Source of the DNA: Oncomelania hupensis
Lineage: Eukaryota > Mollusca > Gastropoda > Littorinimorpha > Pomatiopsidae
Assembly: GCA_036898135.1 (NCBI GenBank)
Contig: CM072523.1
Coordinates: 46,584,329-46,648,328, forward strand
Length of the DNA: 64,000 nucleotides
Direction of reading: 5' to 3'
Shown piece by piece: positions 18,810-30,849 of this stretch. Positions within the stretch are counted from its first letter, which is position 1, and every line of letters starts with the position of its first letter. Under the pieces are notes generated by a model, which saw only the letters and a list, made by a program, of their open reading frames with translations, did not search any database and was not told the DNA's origin. The translations under genes and the position numbers were made by a program.

Positions 18810-20112
18810 TGTGTGTTTTAACGTCTCTTTTATTCTATTACTTATCTAATTAAGAAAGCAAAACACCTGTTTTTAGTTGTTGTTTTTTACTGACGATTAT
18901 ATTAACCATAGCAGTAATTCTCTTCCTCTCTGTCACACTCTCTAAAACATACACACACACACGCAAACACACACACACACACCTGCACACACACACGCTT
19001 TGACAACATCTGAAATCTGTAAGACTATTTATGTGATTTTATCTTCTTTTTTTTTTCCTCGCTTAATTTTCCTTCTTTGGGTTGTGGTCGATGCAGACCA
19101 GCTCAGCATAAAATCCACATCCTTAATATCATAATTTAATCGGTAAAACTTCATAGCACGCTAGATCTGTACCACTGGATTGGGCGCTTCTCTCTTTTTT
19201 AACATGGTTCACAAGTACCTCGCTCGATGCAAGACGACTGCCATTTTAACGCATGCCTTCCGTGTCAAAGGCAACGTGTAACCAACACCAGACGATTAGT
19301 CTTTAGGCTTAGGCTAGTAATTGCTTTTCAAGTTTTTGAAAACCAGACTTGCTTGCATGTAACTTTTCCCCAATGACATCTCGTGCATTCTCAAAATGGG
19401 CGACTAAAAGCCAAAGCTATTGACTACAGTACAAAAAGAGCTGGGACCCTGCGTCAAGTTCGTAACAGAGAGAAGAACAAGGTTTAACGAATTTAATTGT
19501 CAAACCCTGTATACATTTTGTGAACGAAGAAGAACAACTTTAAACGTGGAAGACAAAAAAGTGTTTAAAACACAAATCGTAGGTTGTCTCGCTTAACGAG
19601 ATGGAACTGGGGTTTATTGATATAATCTTGAACACATAAACAAAAGTTTAAACGTCCTGTTGCGTGAACGGCAAGGGACAAACGGATTTGTCAAACCCTG
19701 CTTAACTAAGTTTATTATTTTTTTGTGAACGGAGTTTCACTCATTTATTTCATACCTCAGCAGGTAGGTAGGGCAGACCCCATTCAGTGCTGCCGGTTTT
19801 TGCCGATAGGCTACCACAGTACCCAACGAAAACACAGAAGAAAAGGGGAAGACATGCAGTATTTAAAACAAGACGTGGTGTATGCGTAACAGTGCGCGTA
19901 CAGGTGTCGTTTTCACCTTTAATACGTTTGTGTAGCCTAGTCGTGCGTGTGTGTATGTGTGTGTGTGCATGGGTGGGAGCGAGAAAGAGAGAGAGATTAA
20001 TCTTTGTCGTTCTGCTTGTGTTTGTGTGTCTGTAACAATTTGAAATGTGTGACAATGGGCAGTATGCCTCTGTGTTTGTGTGTGTGAGTGTGTGTGTGTT
20101 TGTGTAACATTT
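18770..20112. other. Non-coding region with TG/CA tracts
   Basis: (TG)n at 18779-18806, CA-rich tract at 18950-19000, TG-rich tracts at 19945-20105. A segment with GTTTAACG/CAAACCCTG words is repeated around 19,490 and 19,690. No supported gene. Confidence 0.45.
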
Positions 20113-20319
20113 GCAGAAACGCCGTTATTTTGACGAACTCTTGAAACTCTACGTACGTTCTTTTGACGGCACCGTTATTTTGACGTCAAAACAGTGTTCC
20201 GTTAGGATTAGGGCGGTGTTAGGGTTAGGTAAGGTTAGGTTAAAAAAAGGACTTTTTTTTTAAAAGTCATAACAACGCATGTACCCTTTTTATGAAAGTC
20301 ATAACAACTGCGTTTTTAC
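20113..20319. mobile_element. MITE with TTAGGG-like core (copy 1)
   Basis: Ends GCAGAAACGCCGTTATTTTG and ...CAACTGCGTTTTTAC, an imperfect inverted pair. Inside are GACGTCAAAACAGTGTTCCG and TTAGGGTTAGG-type repeats. It has the same architecture as the elements at 48.76, 49.08 and 59.07 kb and is again beside TG-rich DNA. Confidence 0.65.
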
Positions 20320-20342
20320 ATGCGATATATAATATATATATA

Positions 20343-20378
<36 letters not shown>

Positions 20379-20669
20379 CGATCGCAGTGTTTTAATGTCT
20401 AGGGTGAGAAAAAGCCTGGGTGTGGCTACAAGAACTTACATGGAAATGTTTGAAGAGAACCGAAACCGAAACTCCTTTTACAGCGGGCACAAGCTATTCC
20501 GAACGCAGTTTGCAAACAAAAAGTGCATTCACCCGGACCCGAACCCACGTGTCTCACTGCGTAGCAGAGGTGGCCGACGAGACAGTTTAGGCGACGTCGC
20601 CTCTGTTAGACAGTTTAGGCGAAGTAACAGCCGGGTCCATCTCAGATACGTAGTGTGCACACGGGTGCA

Positions 20670-21700
20670 TTACACGACTGCTTTCCGCAATAGCTCATAG
20701 GTAGGCCACCGTACGAGCTGGATCTCGATTACTGCCTTGCAACAAGCCATACCTAATATTAGAGCTATAGTATAGTGGAAAGCAAATCGCGTCGTGTCCA
20801 TGGGATCAACTCTGTCTCTGGTAAGCTGGATCTCGCCTACTGCCTCGCAACAAGCCATACCTAATATTAGAGCTATAGTAGGCTTATAGTGGAAAGCAAA
20901 TCGCGTCGTGTCCATGGGATCAACTTTGTCTCTGGTAAGCTGGATCTCGCTTCCAGCCTCGCAACAAGCCATACCTAATATTAGAGCTATAGTATAGTGG
21001 AAAGCAAATCGCGTAGTGTCCATGGGATCAACTCTGTCTCTGGTAAGCTGGATCTCGCTTACTGCCTCGCAACAAGCCATACCTAATATTAGAGCTATAG
21101 TATAACGGAAAGCAAATCGCGTCGTTTCCATGGGATCAACTCTGTCTCTGGTAAGCTGGATCTCGCTTACTGCCTCGCAACAAGCCATACCTAATAGTAG
21201 AGCTATAGTATAGTGGAAAGCAAATCGCGCAGTGTCCATGGGATCAACTCTGTCTCTGGTAAGCTGGATCTCGCTTACTGCCTCGCAACAAGCCATACCT
21301 AATAGTAGAACTATAGTATAACGGAAAGCAAATCGCGTCGTGTCCATGGGATCAACTCTGTCTCTGGTAAGCTGGATCTCGCTTCCTGCCTCGCAACAAG
21401 CCATACCTAATATTAGAGCTATAATATAGTTGAAAGCAAATCGCGCAGTGTCCATAGGATCAACTCTGTCTCGGGTAAGCTGGATCTCGCTTACTGCCTC
21501 GCAACAAGCCATACCTAATAGTAGAACTATAGTATAACGGAAAGCAAACCGCGTGGTGTCCATGGGATCAACTCTGTCTCTGGTAAGCTGGATCTCGCTT
21601 ACTGCCTCGCAACAAGCCATACCTAATAGTAGAACTATAGTATAACGGAAAGCAAACCGCGTGGTATCCATGGGATCAACTCTGTCTCTGACTCGTAGGC
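20670..21700 (-). repeat. 108-bp tandem array, nine in-frame signal-peptide-like units
   Basis: On the minus strand a 333-codon frame is made of nine about 36-residue units. Each starts with Met in the motif DP-MDTTRFAF, continues with a hydrophobic stretch such as YTIVLLLGMACCEA (or YTIALILGMACCEA), and ends EIQLTRDRVDP. Every unit therefore looks like an N-terminal signal peptide. One unit carries a 6-bp insertion that keeps frame (HYKPTIAL). The last unit, at the low-coordinate end, diverges to LVRWPTYELLRKAVV and a stop. After the Ala codon several units contain GCAGTAAGC, resembling a splice donor. It could be a coding repeat, a tandemly amplified first exon, or a minisatellite that happens to be open. 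The downstream gene body was not found. Confidence 0.85.
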
Positions 21701-21929
21701 CTCAGCTAGTCTTAGCTACGCAGTGGGAAACCCTTATCTCTGGAAAGCAAGCTAAATACTACCAATTGCTTTAGGACCCCAAATTCGTCGGACACAACTA
21801 ATTTCAAGAGCCCACGTTTTTATACTGAAGATATTGTGTCCGTATTCTTGTGTGGCGACTGCTTACTTTAACAAAATACCCCAGACCACTCCAGGTAGTC
21901 ACAGTTTTACCTTTACTAGTAATTATTCA

Positions 21930-22480
21930 AGAGTTAGTTAGTTAGTCCATAGGGTCCAGCGGACTGCAAAGAGCCGAATCAGGACCACAACTTGGTTGAA
22001 AGAGGGGGTCACCCCTGATCCGTATAAAAAATCTGCTGAAACAACCCTATGGTAACTGTGATGTTATTCCAACAGAGTCGGTCACAAGGGACGCTGAGGC
22101 AGTACTCTAATTTATCGAACAGCCATTTACAAAAAACAAAATAAAATATAAACATCATTATAAAATATTAACAAACCACATACATATAAAATGCCTACGT
22201 GTGACCCATTTGGCAGAAACTTCCAATAGCCCCAAGCTGACCCAACAGACCCCATACACAAATGAGGAGTTTTGTGAGTTTTCAAGAAAAGCGGAAGGTG
22301 ATGGGTCTAGCGAAGAAGATAGTATAGTAGATTGATAGAACACAGTAGGAATGAGAAAAAAGCTAAGGAAAGAGACAGCAACAATGGGAATTTAAAGCAC
22401 TAAATTTCCAGAAAGTGAGGATACTATTTATACAGAAACCCCCGGCACCCCAACGAGGGGAATTATGCAAGAGAAACTGC
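21930..22480 (+). repeat. 0.6-kb dispersed element, copy with TATAAAA motif
   Basis: Starts GTTAGTTAGTCCATAGGGTC, contains GCGGACTGCAAAGAGCCGAA, a GTATAAAAAATCTGCTGAAA segment, AATTTATCGAAC and CATATAAAATGCCTAC, and ends near CCCCGGCACCCCAACG. It matches 42.46-43.02 and 46.74-47.44 kb over nearly its whole length. Non-coding; class unknown. Confidence 0.75.
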
Positions 22481-23989
22481 GAGGGGAGGAAATGAGGACA
22501 GTAGATTATTGAAACAAATGAAATACACATACACATTTAAGCGTTATGTTCACTGCATAAGATTTACTAAAACTGATATGGAAAGACAGTTCTCGTTAAA
22601 CAATTTATTAATATAAATTATTTACGGTAAGAGATGTACTGGTACATTTGTAAAAGAAAATTAAATGTAATGTTTTATAGCAACTCTTTAAAAAATATAA
22701 TTGATGACCTTACCATTTGGAACAGAGTCTTAAAATTCACAAATTAACAAGTAGATTCCTTATTGCAAAGTAAATTTACATTACACATTTTTAATTTCAA
22801 AAATAAATTGCCTCATGTTTGACTTAAAATTATTTAAAATAAAGTTGTTGTTTTTTCCCAGCCCAGTAAGTTTCTATGGGGCGCCATGTGTCCATTTATT
22901 CTATGTGACTATTCTATACATAGAATAAATTCTATGCACATAGAAAGCATTCTACGCACACAAAAAGCATTCATTAGTTGAAATTCCATTTATAAAAAAG
23001 AAACCAATATTGTAAGTCATAGAATAAAATTCTTTGTATAGAATAACATTCTATAATATAGTGTAAAATTCTATGTCCATAATACAATTCTATGTATAGA
23101 ATAAAATTTTATAATAGAGAATAAGATTCTATGTATGTAATACAATTCTATATTATAGAATGCACTTGTATGCATAGAATTGTATTCTATAACATAGAAT
23201 GAATTCTATTACAAAGAATGAATTCTATAACATAGAATTTATTCTATGTGCATACAATTCATTCTATAACATAGAATGAATTCTTTAACATAAAATAAAT
23301 TATATGACATAAAATGAATTCTATGTGCATAGAATAAATTGTATAACATAGAATGAATTCTATAATAAAGAATGAATTCTATATGCATAGAATGAATTTT
23401 ATAGCATAGAATGAATTCTATGACATAGAATTCATTCTATGACATAGAATGAATTCTATAACATAGAATGAATTCTATAGCATAGAATGAATTATATGAC
23501 ATAGAATTTATTCTATAGCATAGAATGAATTCTATAACATAGAATGAATTCTATAGCATAGAATGAATTCTATGACATAGAATTTATTCTATAGCATAGA
23601 ATGAATTCTATGTTACAGAATGAATCCTATGTCATAGAATTCATTCTATGCTATAGAATAAATTCTATGTCATAGAATTCATTCTTTGCTATAGAATTCA
23701 TTCTATGTTATAGAATTCATTCTATGTCATAGAATTCATTCTATGTCATCTTATTCATTCTATGTTATACTATTCATTCTATGCTATAGAATTCATTCTA
23801 TGTCATAGAATTCATTCTATGTCATAGAATTCATTCTATGTCATAGAATTCATTCTATGTCATAGACTTCATTCTATGTTATAGAATGAAATCAATATAT
23901 ACACTTTTTTTTAAAATAGTAAAAACTGGGGCACTGTCAAGGTATAGAGAACATTTTTTATGGCATGGGACTGTATTGCAGAGAGATAT

Positions 23990-24470
23990 ACACATTGCCA
24001 CATCCCATCACCACACCACATCACTCTACATCACACTGCACCACAAATGTGATGGGTAGGTGTGGTGGAGTGATTAGGTTAAGTGACGATGTGGTCTGAT
24101 TCACTGCTTTTAAGGCATAATAGAACTGTATTGCAGATACATACATACACATTACCACATCACATCACCACACTACATCACTCTAAATCACACCACACTG
24201 CACCACAAATGTGATGGGTGGGAGGGGTGGGGTGATTAGATTATGTGATGTGATTCACTGATGCCATGATATGTGCTGTCTGCTGCAATGTGAAGATGTG
24301 CTGCTGCTGTGATGTCGGCTGATGTGATGTGATGATTTGTTGATATGATGTGATTTTATGTGGTGGTGCGTTTTCACGATGATGGTGATGAAGCAATGTG
24401 ATGCAGTGATGTGATGTGATGATGTGATCGATGTGGTGATGATGCGATGTGGTGATGTGTCATACAATAT
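23990..24470. repeat. ATCAC/GATGT low-complexity block inside the foldback spacer
   Basis: A duplicated unit (CATCACCACAC...CACTGCACCACAAATGTGATGGG at 24005-24060 and 24165-24225), followed by TGATGTGATG-type repeat. It is unique to the spacer of the foldback element, and the frame crossing it has no coding character. Confidence 0.7.
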
Positions 24471-25023
24471 CTTTTTTTAAATTCTAAATTTTGTTACAAT
24501 TTATTAGTTGTGTTTTTTAATTTTATGTGAATGAAATGAATTATATGTATATAGAATTAATTGTATAACACAGCAAGAATTGTATGACATAAAATTCATT
24601 TTTTTAACATAAAATGGATTTTATTCGCAACACTGAATACATTCTATTTTCATAGAATTGTTTTTTAACATTTGGTGCACATAGAATGCATTCTATGTTA
24701 TAGAATGTTCATTCTATAACATAGAATGTTCATTCTATAACATAGGATCCATTCTATAACATAGAATGTTCATTCTATAACATAGAATGGTCATTCTATA
24801 ACATAAAATTCATTCTATAACATAGAATGTTCATTCTATAACATAGAATCCATTGTATAACTTAGAATGTTCATGCTATAACATAGAATCCATTCTATAA
24901 CATAGAATGTTCATTCTATAACATAGAATGCTCATTCTATGCGCAACTAGGTCATTCTTTGTGAAGCGAGGCTGTGACGTATAAAGGGACACGTGGAGCC
25001 TTGCACGCGCGAGAACTGAAGAA

Positions 25024-25145
25024 ATGGCTGACGTACCAAGCGCTCTGCGGCTTTATCAGACATCATAATTTCGTGAACAAGCATTTAGGTTTCTTGATGC
25101 GGACGACTTCGACAGTATAATTAGTGTGAGTAGATCGCTTAGCAA
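25024..25145 (+). pseudogene. Remnant first exon in the foldback element
   Basis: Begins ATGGCTGACGTACC, 40 bases after a TATAAAG box. It reads MADVPSALRLYQTS, then a TAA stop, then in the same frame FREQAFRFLDADDFDSIISV up to a GTGAGT donor-like site. The frame on both sides of the stop looks coding, so I read it as a decayed exon of the element's own gene. I do not recognise the domain. Confidence 0.4.
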
Positions 25146-25505
25146 TAAAAATAATTGACGTCACACCCTCCCCCCCCCCCCCCCCTCCGCACCTGCGTGC
25201 TTGCTTTTTTCATTACAATGTGCTGAGGTTCTGTAAGGGTTTATAGTGACAAAATCTAATTAAATAATCAGTTCTTTTCGCTCAATACCGAAGAAATAAC
25301 CGTACTGTACACTCATAAAAAGCAATAATTAATATATTTAAAGGTCGAATATTGCTATACAACTCTGAGACATAATAAATGAAAGGTTCCTAAAGCTGAA
25401 TATTGCAAAAAATCTATTTCACCCCAAGCGGCCCCCCAGGGCGCTATGCACAAAGGCGTGGCGGCCTCGTGCTGCGGGAATAACACAGCGTGATCGAGTT
25501 TGAAA

Positions 25506-25720
25506 ATGGTGAAGTACTGTGCTGTGTTTGGATGCTCTAACTCCGACGTAAAACCTTTCTGCAAAGAAAAGAACATTTCCTTTCATCGATTTCCACTTCG
25601 AGCGCAAATGATGAAGCACTGCATGTCGTCAACTCTAAACTGAATGTCAGTGACAAATCGCTCTGTAATCATTATTGCACGAGTGTGCTATGTTCAAAAC
25701 ATCACAATATCCCGAAATGT
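25506..25720 (+). pseudogene. THAP zinc-finger remnant
   Basis: The open part (25506-25643) begins MVKYCAVFGCSN and has ISFHRFPL at residues 24-31. This is the THAP pattern C-x4-C near the N-terminus followed by the F-H-x-F-P block. The second half of the domain (a segment with LCNHYCTSVLCSKHH) appears after a stop in another frame, so the domain is broken. THAP domains are the DNA-binding modules of P-superfamily (and Kolobok) transposases, in keeping with the foldback element around it. Confidence 0.65.
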
Positions 25721-26781
25721 TCTCTATACCTTGACAGTGCCCCAGTTTTTACTATTTAAAAAAAAGTTTTTATATTGATTTCATTGTATAACATAGAATG
25801 AATTCTATGACATAGAATGAATTATATGACATAGAATGAATTCTATAGCATATAATGGATAGTATAACATAGAATGAATAAGATGACATAGAATGATTTC
25901 TATGACATAGAATGAATTCTATAATATAGAATGAATTATATAGCATAGAATGAATTCTATGACATAGAATTCATTCTGTAACATAAAATTCATTCTATGC
26001 TATAGAATAAATTCTATGTCATAGAATTCATTCTATGCTATATAATTCATTCTATGTTATAGAATTCATTCTGTCATAGAATTCATTCTATGTCATAGAA
26101 TTCATTCTATGTCATCTTATTCATTCTATGTTATACTATTCATTCTATGCCTATAGAATTCATTCTATGTCATAGAATGAATTCTATGTCATAGAATTCA
26201 TTCTATGCTATAAAATTCATTCTATGCATATAGAATTCATTCTTTATTATAGAATTCATTCTATGTTATACAATTTATTCTATGCACATAGAATTCATTT
26301 TATGTCATATAATTTATTTTATGTTAAAGAATTCATTCTATGTTATAGAATGAATTCTATGCGTATAGAAATAATTCTATGTCATGCAATTTATTTTATT
26401 TTAAAGAATTCATTCTATGTTATAGAATTCATTCTTTGTAATAGAATTCATTCTATGTTATAGAATATAATTCTATGCATACAAGTGCATTCTATAATAT
26501 AGAATTGTATTACATACATAGAATATTATTCTCTATTATAAAATGTCATTCTATACATAGAATTGTATTATGGACATAGAATTTTACACTATATTATAGA
26601 ATGTTATTCTATACAAAGAATTTTATTCTATGACTTACAATATTGGTTTCTTTTTTATAAATGGAATTTCAACTAATGAATGCTTTTTGTGTGTATAGAA
26701 TGCTTTCTATGTGCATAGAATTTATTCTATGTATAGAATGGTCACATAGAATAAATGGACACATGGCGCCCCATAAGTTTC

Positions 26782-27803
26782 ACCCACCTGTTTGTTAAAT
26801 CATATTTTAAATCGTTTTTGTAATTTTTTTTTCCTTCCTTAAATTAAGAGTCAAGTAATTATTAGAATGTAATATATCTAACACATGTGTATTGGTTTTT
26901 GTGTGAGTTTATTTTATAAAAGTATTGGAAATCACTCTGGATACCAGTGTTTGAGAATTCAAAGTGTATTTCTAAGACCTTAGACTCCATTAAGCACTTT
27001 TTTTTAGTTATCTTTCATGGAAATATTGCCAATACGAAGAAAATATTTGTAGTGCATTCTCACCAAAAAAAATAAACGTGATAAAATGCGACCAAATATT
27101 TGTTGGAAATTTTAGGTTTACCGATAGGCAGTGTAGGAAAATTGAGCTTTAAAAACCAAGCTGACTTGGTTCACATTATCGTGATAAAATGAGCTAATTA
27201 GCTGGTCAATAAATTTAGGGATTGTGAACTTCCAAAATGGCTGATTGGGATCGCATAGATATGGGAAATTTAGATTGGCTAGGGTACAATTTAGGATTCG
27301 AGAAGTTCAAACATGTTCGAATGGGATCCCATTGCTATTAACTTACTACCGCCTTAAAAACCAAAATCAAAACCAAAACAAACAAAAGCTTCCAACCCGT
27401 GGCAGTGATTTTAGGAACTGTTCATTTATAAACAACATGTCAAGCTGGAAATTGACTGACAGGTGAATATTGTAATGCTTGAATGAGTAAATTGCTTAAG
27501 CAAACAGAACGGTTGATATAATCAGCTAATTGATAAAAAGAAATGAACAAATTCAAATTTAAAAAAAACTAAATATATAAGTAAATAAATAATAAATAAA
27601 TAAATAAATAAATAAACACAATGTTAACTGATAAAAATTGTAACTAAACTAAATTTTCAGGAAATTTTGAGAAAATAATAAACGTTCAAAAAACAAACAC
27701 ACACTAAGCGTTTAGATTTTTAAAGCAGCATAACAGTAATGTAAAGTTCATAGATCGTCCAGTGGGAGCTCAACACACGCCGGTGGCGAGTACGTTTTGT
27801 ACT
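26782..27803. other. A/T-rich non-coding stretch
   Basis: No splice-phase-consistent exons found. A (TAAA)n tract lies at 27580-27620. This would be downstream of the minus-strand gene. Confidence 0.45.
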
Positions 27804-29646
27804 TCATGTGAAGTATGAGCTAACATCCTGTCCCCCTGTACTGAATGTCACCCGGTAGGAGCTTCCAGATGTTCCTTTGGCAACCTAAACATACGCACAT
27901 AATTTAGTTGACGCTGAAAGTATCTTACATATTTGAACTTAAACTACCCTTCTCATTATCTGCAGAGGTGGGCATTCAGCCCACTACGAATGAAATCTCA
28001 GACGTTTTATATACAATATTTCTGTACAATTTAATTTGACGTAATGCAAGAAATCATAACAACATTATTGTATCCATAAGTTTAAAAATCTGTTTTTACG
28101 TTGTCTTTAGCCACTTCGAATAAATTATGTCATAGGCCTTAATGGCATCAAATCAAGGCCTGACATTCCTTGGTGTGCCTTATACCATACACAGTTTTGT
28201 TTCTTTCACAATACACGAACAGTTTACGTAAAGGATTACTGGTCTTTTGACCAACCTCCATTAAGAGAGTTTTAACCGCGGATCTTGCACGAAGTCAAAG
28301 GGCTCCACTGAAATTCAACTCAAGTGCTTTTTCAAAACTTATTTATATCCCATCAAATAGAATGGCTTTTCTGAAAGAAAGACACAGAAAAAAAGCCATG
28401 TGGGTAAAAAAAAAAGCGGCTGGCAGAAAAGACGGTCAACATCATGTTACTGACACATCAGGTAAAAACTGCAACCTTCATGCTCAGTTGGTTTAAACAA
28501 ATGTTTTATTCAAGGATGCTCAGTTAGTAGGAACGTTATCGTTAAAACACTAATGAATGAAAATGGAGATTACCCCTTTAAATGCCTGGTAGACACTGGA
28601 TGGAATAGTGGGCGAGTCATGGCCGTATATGTCATCTCCCACTTCCGATCGGAAGCGCGCCTGATACCCACTGAAACATGGCCCACCATTACAACATCAT
28701 ACCGGTTAATAGTGAATGGAACAGACTAACACGACAATACTACTTCAGCTGCAGGGATCGTCTGCCTAAACAACAAATTGATTATATAGAAACAGGATAA
28801 ACTATTGGGAGAAGAGGGGGGGGGTAAGAGGAGGGAAGAGGGAGGTGGTGAGGAGGATTCAATAAATTGTTACCCATAATCGTAAAATACATTTTTTCAC
28901 CCTAAATAATCATTTTTTTATTTCACAATGTAATTTACTACTTTATTAATTTATTTCTTAATTGTATTTATTAACTAAATAATTAATTAGTTACTTTATT
29001 TATTTATTTATAAATTTATTTATTTACTTTTTAAAAAAACGTTTGTATGGCCCGTTCTCTAAATACAGAACACATAGGTCTATTGGTTTTAAAATTGACG
29101 TTCCTGATGAAACCCATTGCATTTTACTATTAACAAAAATAACAATGATAATTTTGCTTCAGTGAACGGAGAAAACTACCAAGGCACACAACTACTTATA
29201 AATTATTCTGTCACTAATTCATGGGTTCATTCCCTTTAACAAAAACAGTTTACTTTCTTTCCTTGTTTTTTAACCTTCATAAATGCTGAGCTACGGATCA
29301 ATCGAAAATATAAATAAGCCTGCCAGATAATCAAATTATTCAATAAGACAATTGACCACCAGAGCTGTGAATCCGTAAAGTCATTGAAACATAAGTAACT
29401 AAATACATTTTATGGCTTTTACGTACTTTCCACTTGGTACAAATCCGAAGTTGTGCTTTGTAGCGCTTGATGGTGGGGAGTAAATCAAGATTGCTTTCCT
29501 GTTGTTATCTTCACTTCTAAACGCGAAGTTGACTGAGAGAAAAAATATTTAATTTAAATATATTTTTAAACACCAGCAACAACGACAATCGCAAAAACAA
29601 CATTTATAAATAAAAAAATACAAGAACATTAATACAAATAATTTAA

Positions 29647-29735
<89 letters not shown>

Positions 29736-29778
29736 AGGTAACTCGATCCCTCATTAAATATAGCACTAGGCGCACGGA

Positions 29779-29823
<45 letters not shown>

Positions 29824-30693
29824 ACACACACAGACACACACACACACCAAACGAATATCGTTCGGTAACTTCGAGAAAATGCAACAGCAAAAAAAATGGC
29901 AACTCGCAAATTAATTAATTTTTAAATTTTTTTTTTTTTTTTTAAATAGAGAGAAACGAAAACAAAATATGTTTTTATGTTAAAAACTAATCCTCATTGC
30001 AGTCTATTGTTAAGTGCAAATACTAGACATTTCTTCCGATTTTCTTTGCTTTTTTATTTATTTAACTCACTCCCTACTGGCCGATTTTGTTCTACGCTTT
30101 CATGGGTTTACTGGCCATGTGTACTATTTAGTAAAATAATTCATTAAAAAAAAAGTTCTCCACAAAAGAACATAAAACTGTCTGGAGTTATTGTTGACAT
30201 ATGTGTACACTAGTGCAAAGTTTGAAATGTTTCAAGGGGATAGTACCTGATTTACTTATCTATTATCATAGGTATTATTAAATATGTGACACTTAATTAA
30301 GCTTCGAATTTTGTGTTTTCCTATACATTCTAAATTGTCATTATTATTATTGTCATGTTTATTGAAATAAATCAATGTTGAAACCAAGTCCCTGATTTAG
30401 ATGGGGGGAAGGAGGGGGGTATAAATGACACTCCCCCTCGCCCTTCCACACACACACTTCCCCCCCCCTCTTTTTTTTTTTAAATCTCGAAGTAGATGGT
30501 GCCATTTTGGCTTGCAAAGCCAGTGATTACAAAATCTCTTCTGCGTCGTTTTACAGCTGAAGAAACAGCGGGCATTAGAAACATTTGACAGCTAGAACTT
30601 TACTTTCATTTTATAATTTTTATTTGTCAATTTGTTTTAAATTAGTTGTTATTGGTGTCAGTGGCGCTGGTGCTGTCGCTTTTCTTATTTTTC

Positions 30694-30731
<38 letters not shown>

Positions 30732-30756
30732 CTTCTTCTTCTTCTTCTTCTTCTTC

Positions 30757-30787
<31 letters not shown>

Positions 30788-30809
30788 CTTCTTCTTCTTC
30801 TTCTTCTTC

Positions 30810-30849
<40 letters not shown>

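Larger units (their letters stand above)
22875..26775. mobile_element. 3.9-kb foldback DNA element with about 1.07-kb inverted arms
   Basis: The tips are perfect inverted repeats (TATGGGGCGCCATGTGTCC on the left, its complement on the right), flanked by AGTTTC at 22869-22874 and 26776-26781 (6-bp target duplication; 7-8 bp if the tips are drawn slightly shorter). The arms, 22875-23956 and 25715-26775, are imperfect mirror copies. Their bulk is a degenerate array of the octamer-like palindromic word ATAGAATG/CATTCTAT with GAATTC centres. The spacer holds a second array (ATAGAATGTTCATTCTATAA, 24680-24950), a TATAAAG box (about 24980) and THAP-like coding remnants. The structure resembles Galileo/FB foldback elements of the P superfamily, whose transposases carry THAP domains. 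That assignment is inference. Confidence 0.85.

Noticed and set aside
24680..24950. CRISPR-like array of regularly spaced repeats
   Set aside because: The repeats are contiguous, self-complementary and have no unique spacers; they belong to a eukaryotic foldback element.
26224..26463. Repeated HIEFILYYRIH-type frame
   Set aside because: Arises from the ATTCTAT word of the right foldback arm; not maintained in the left arm.
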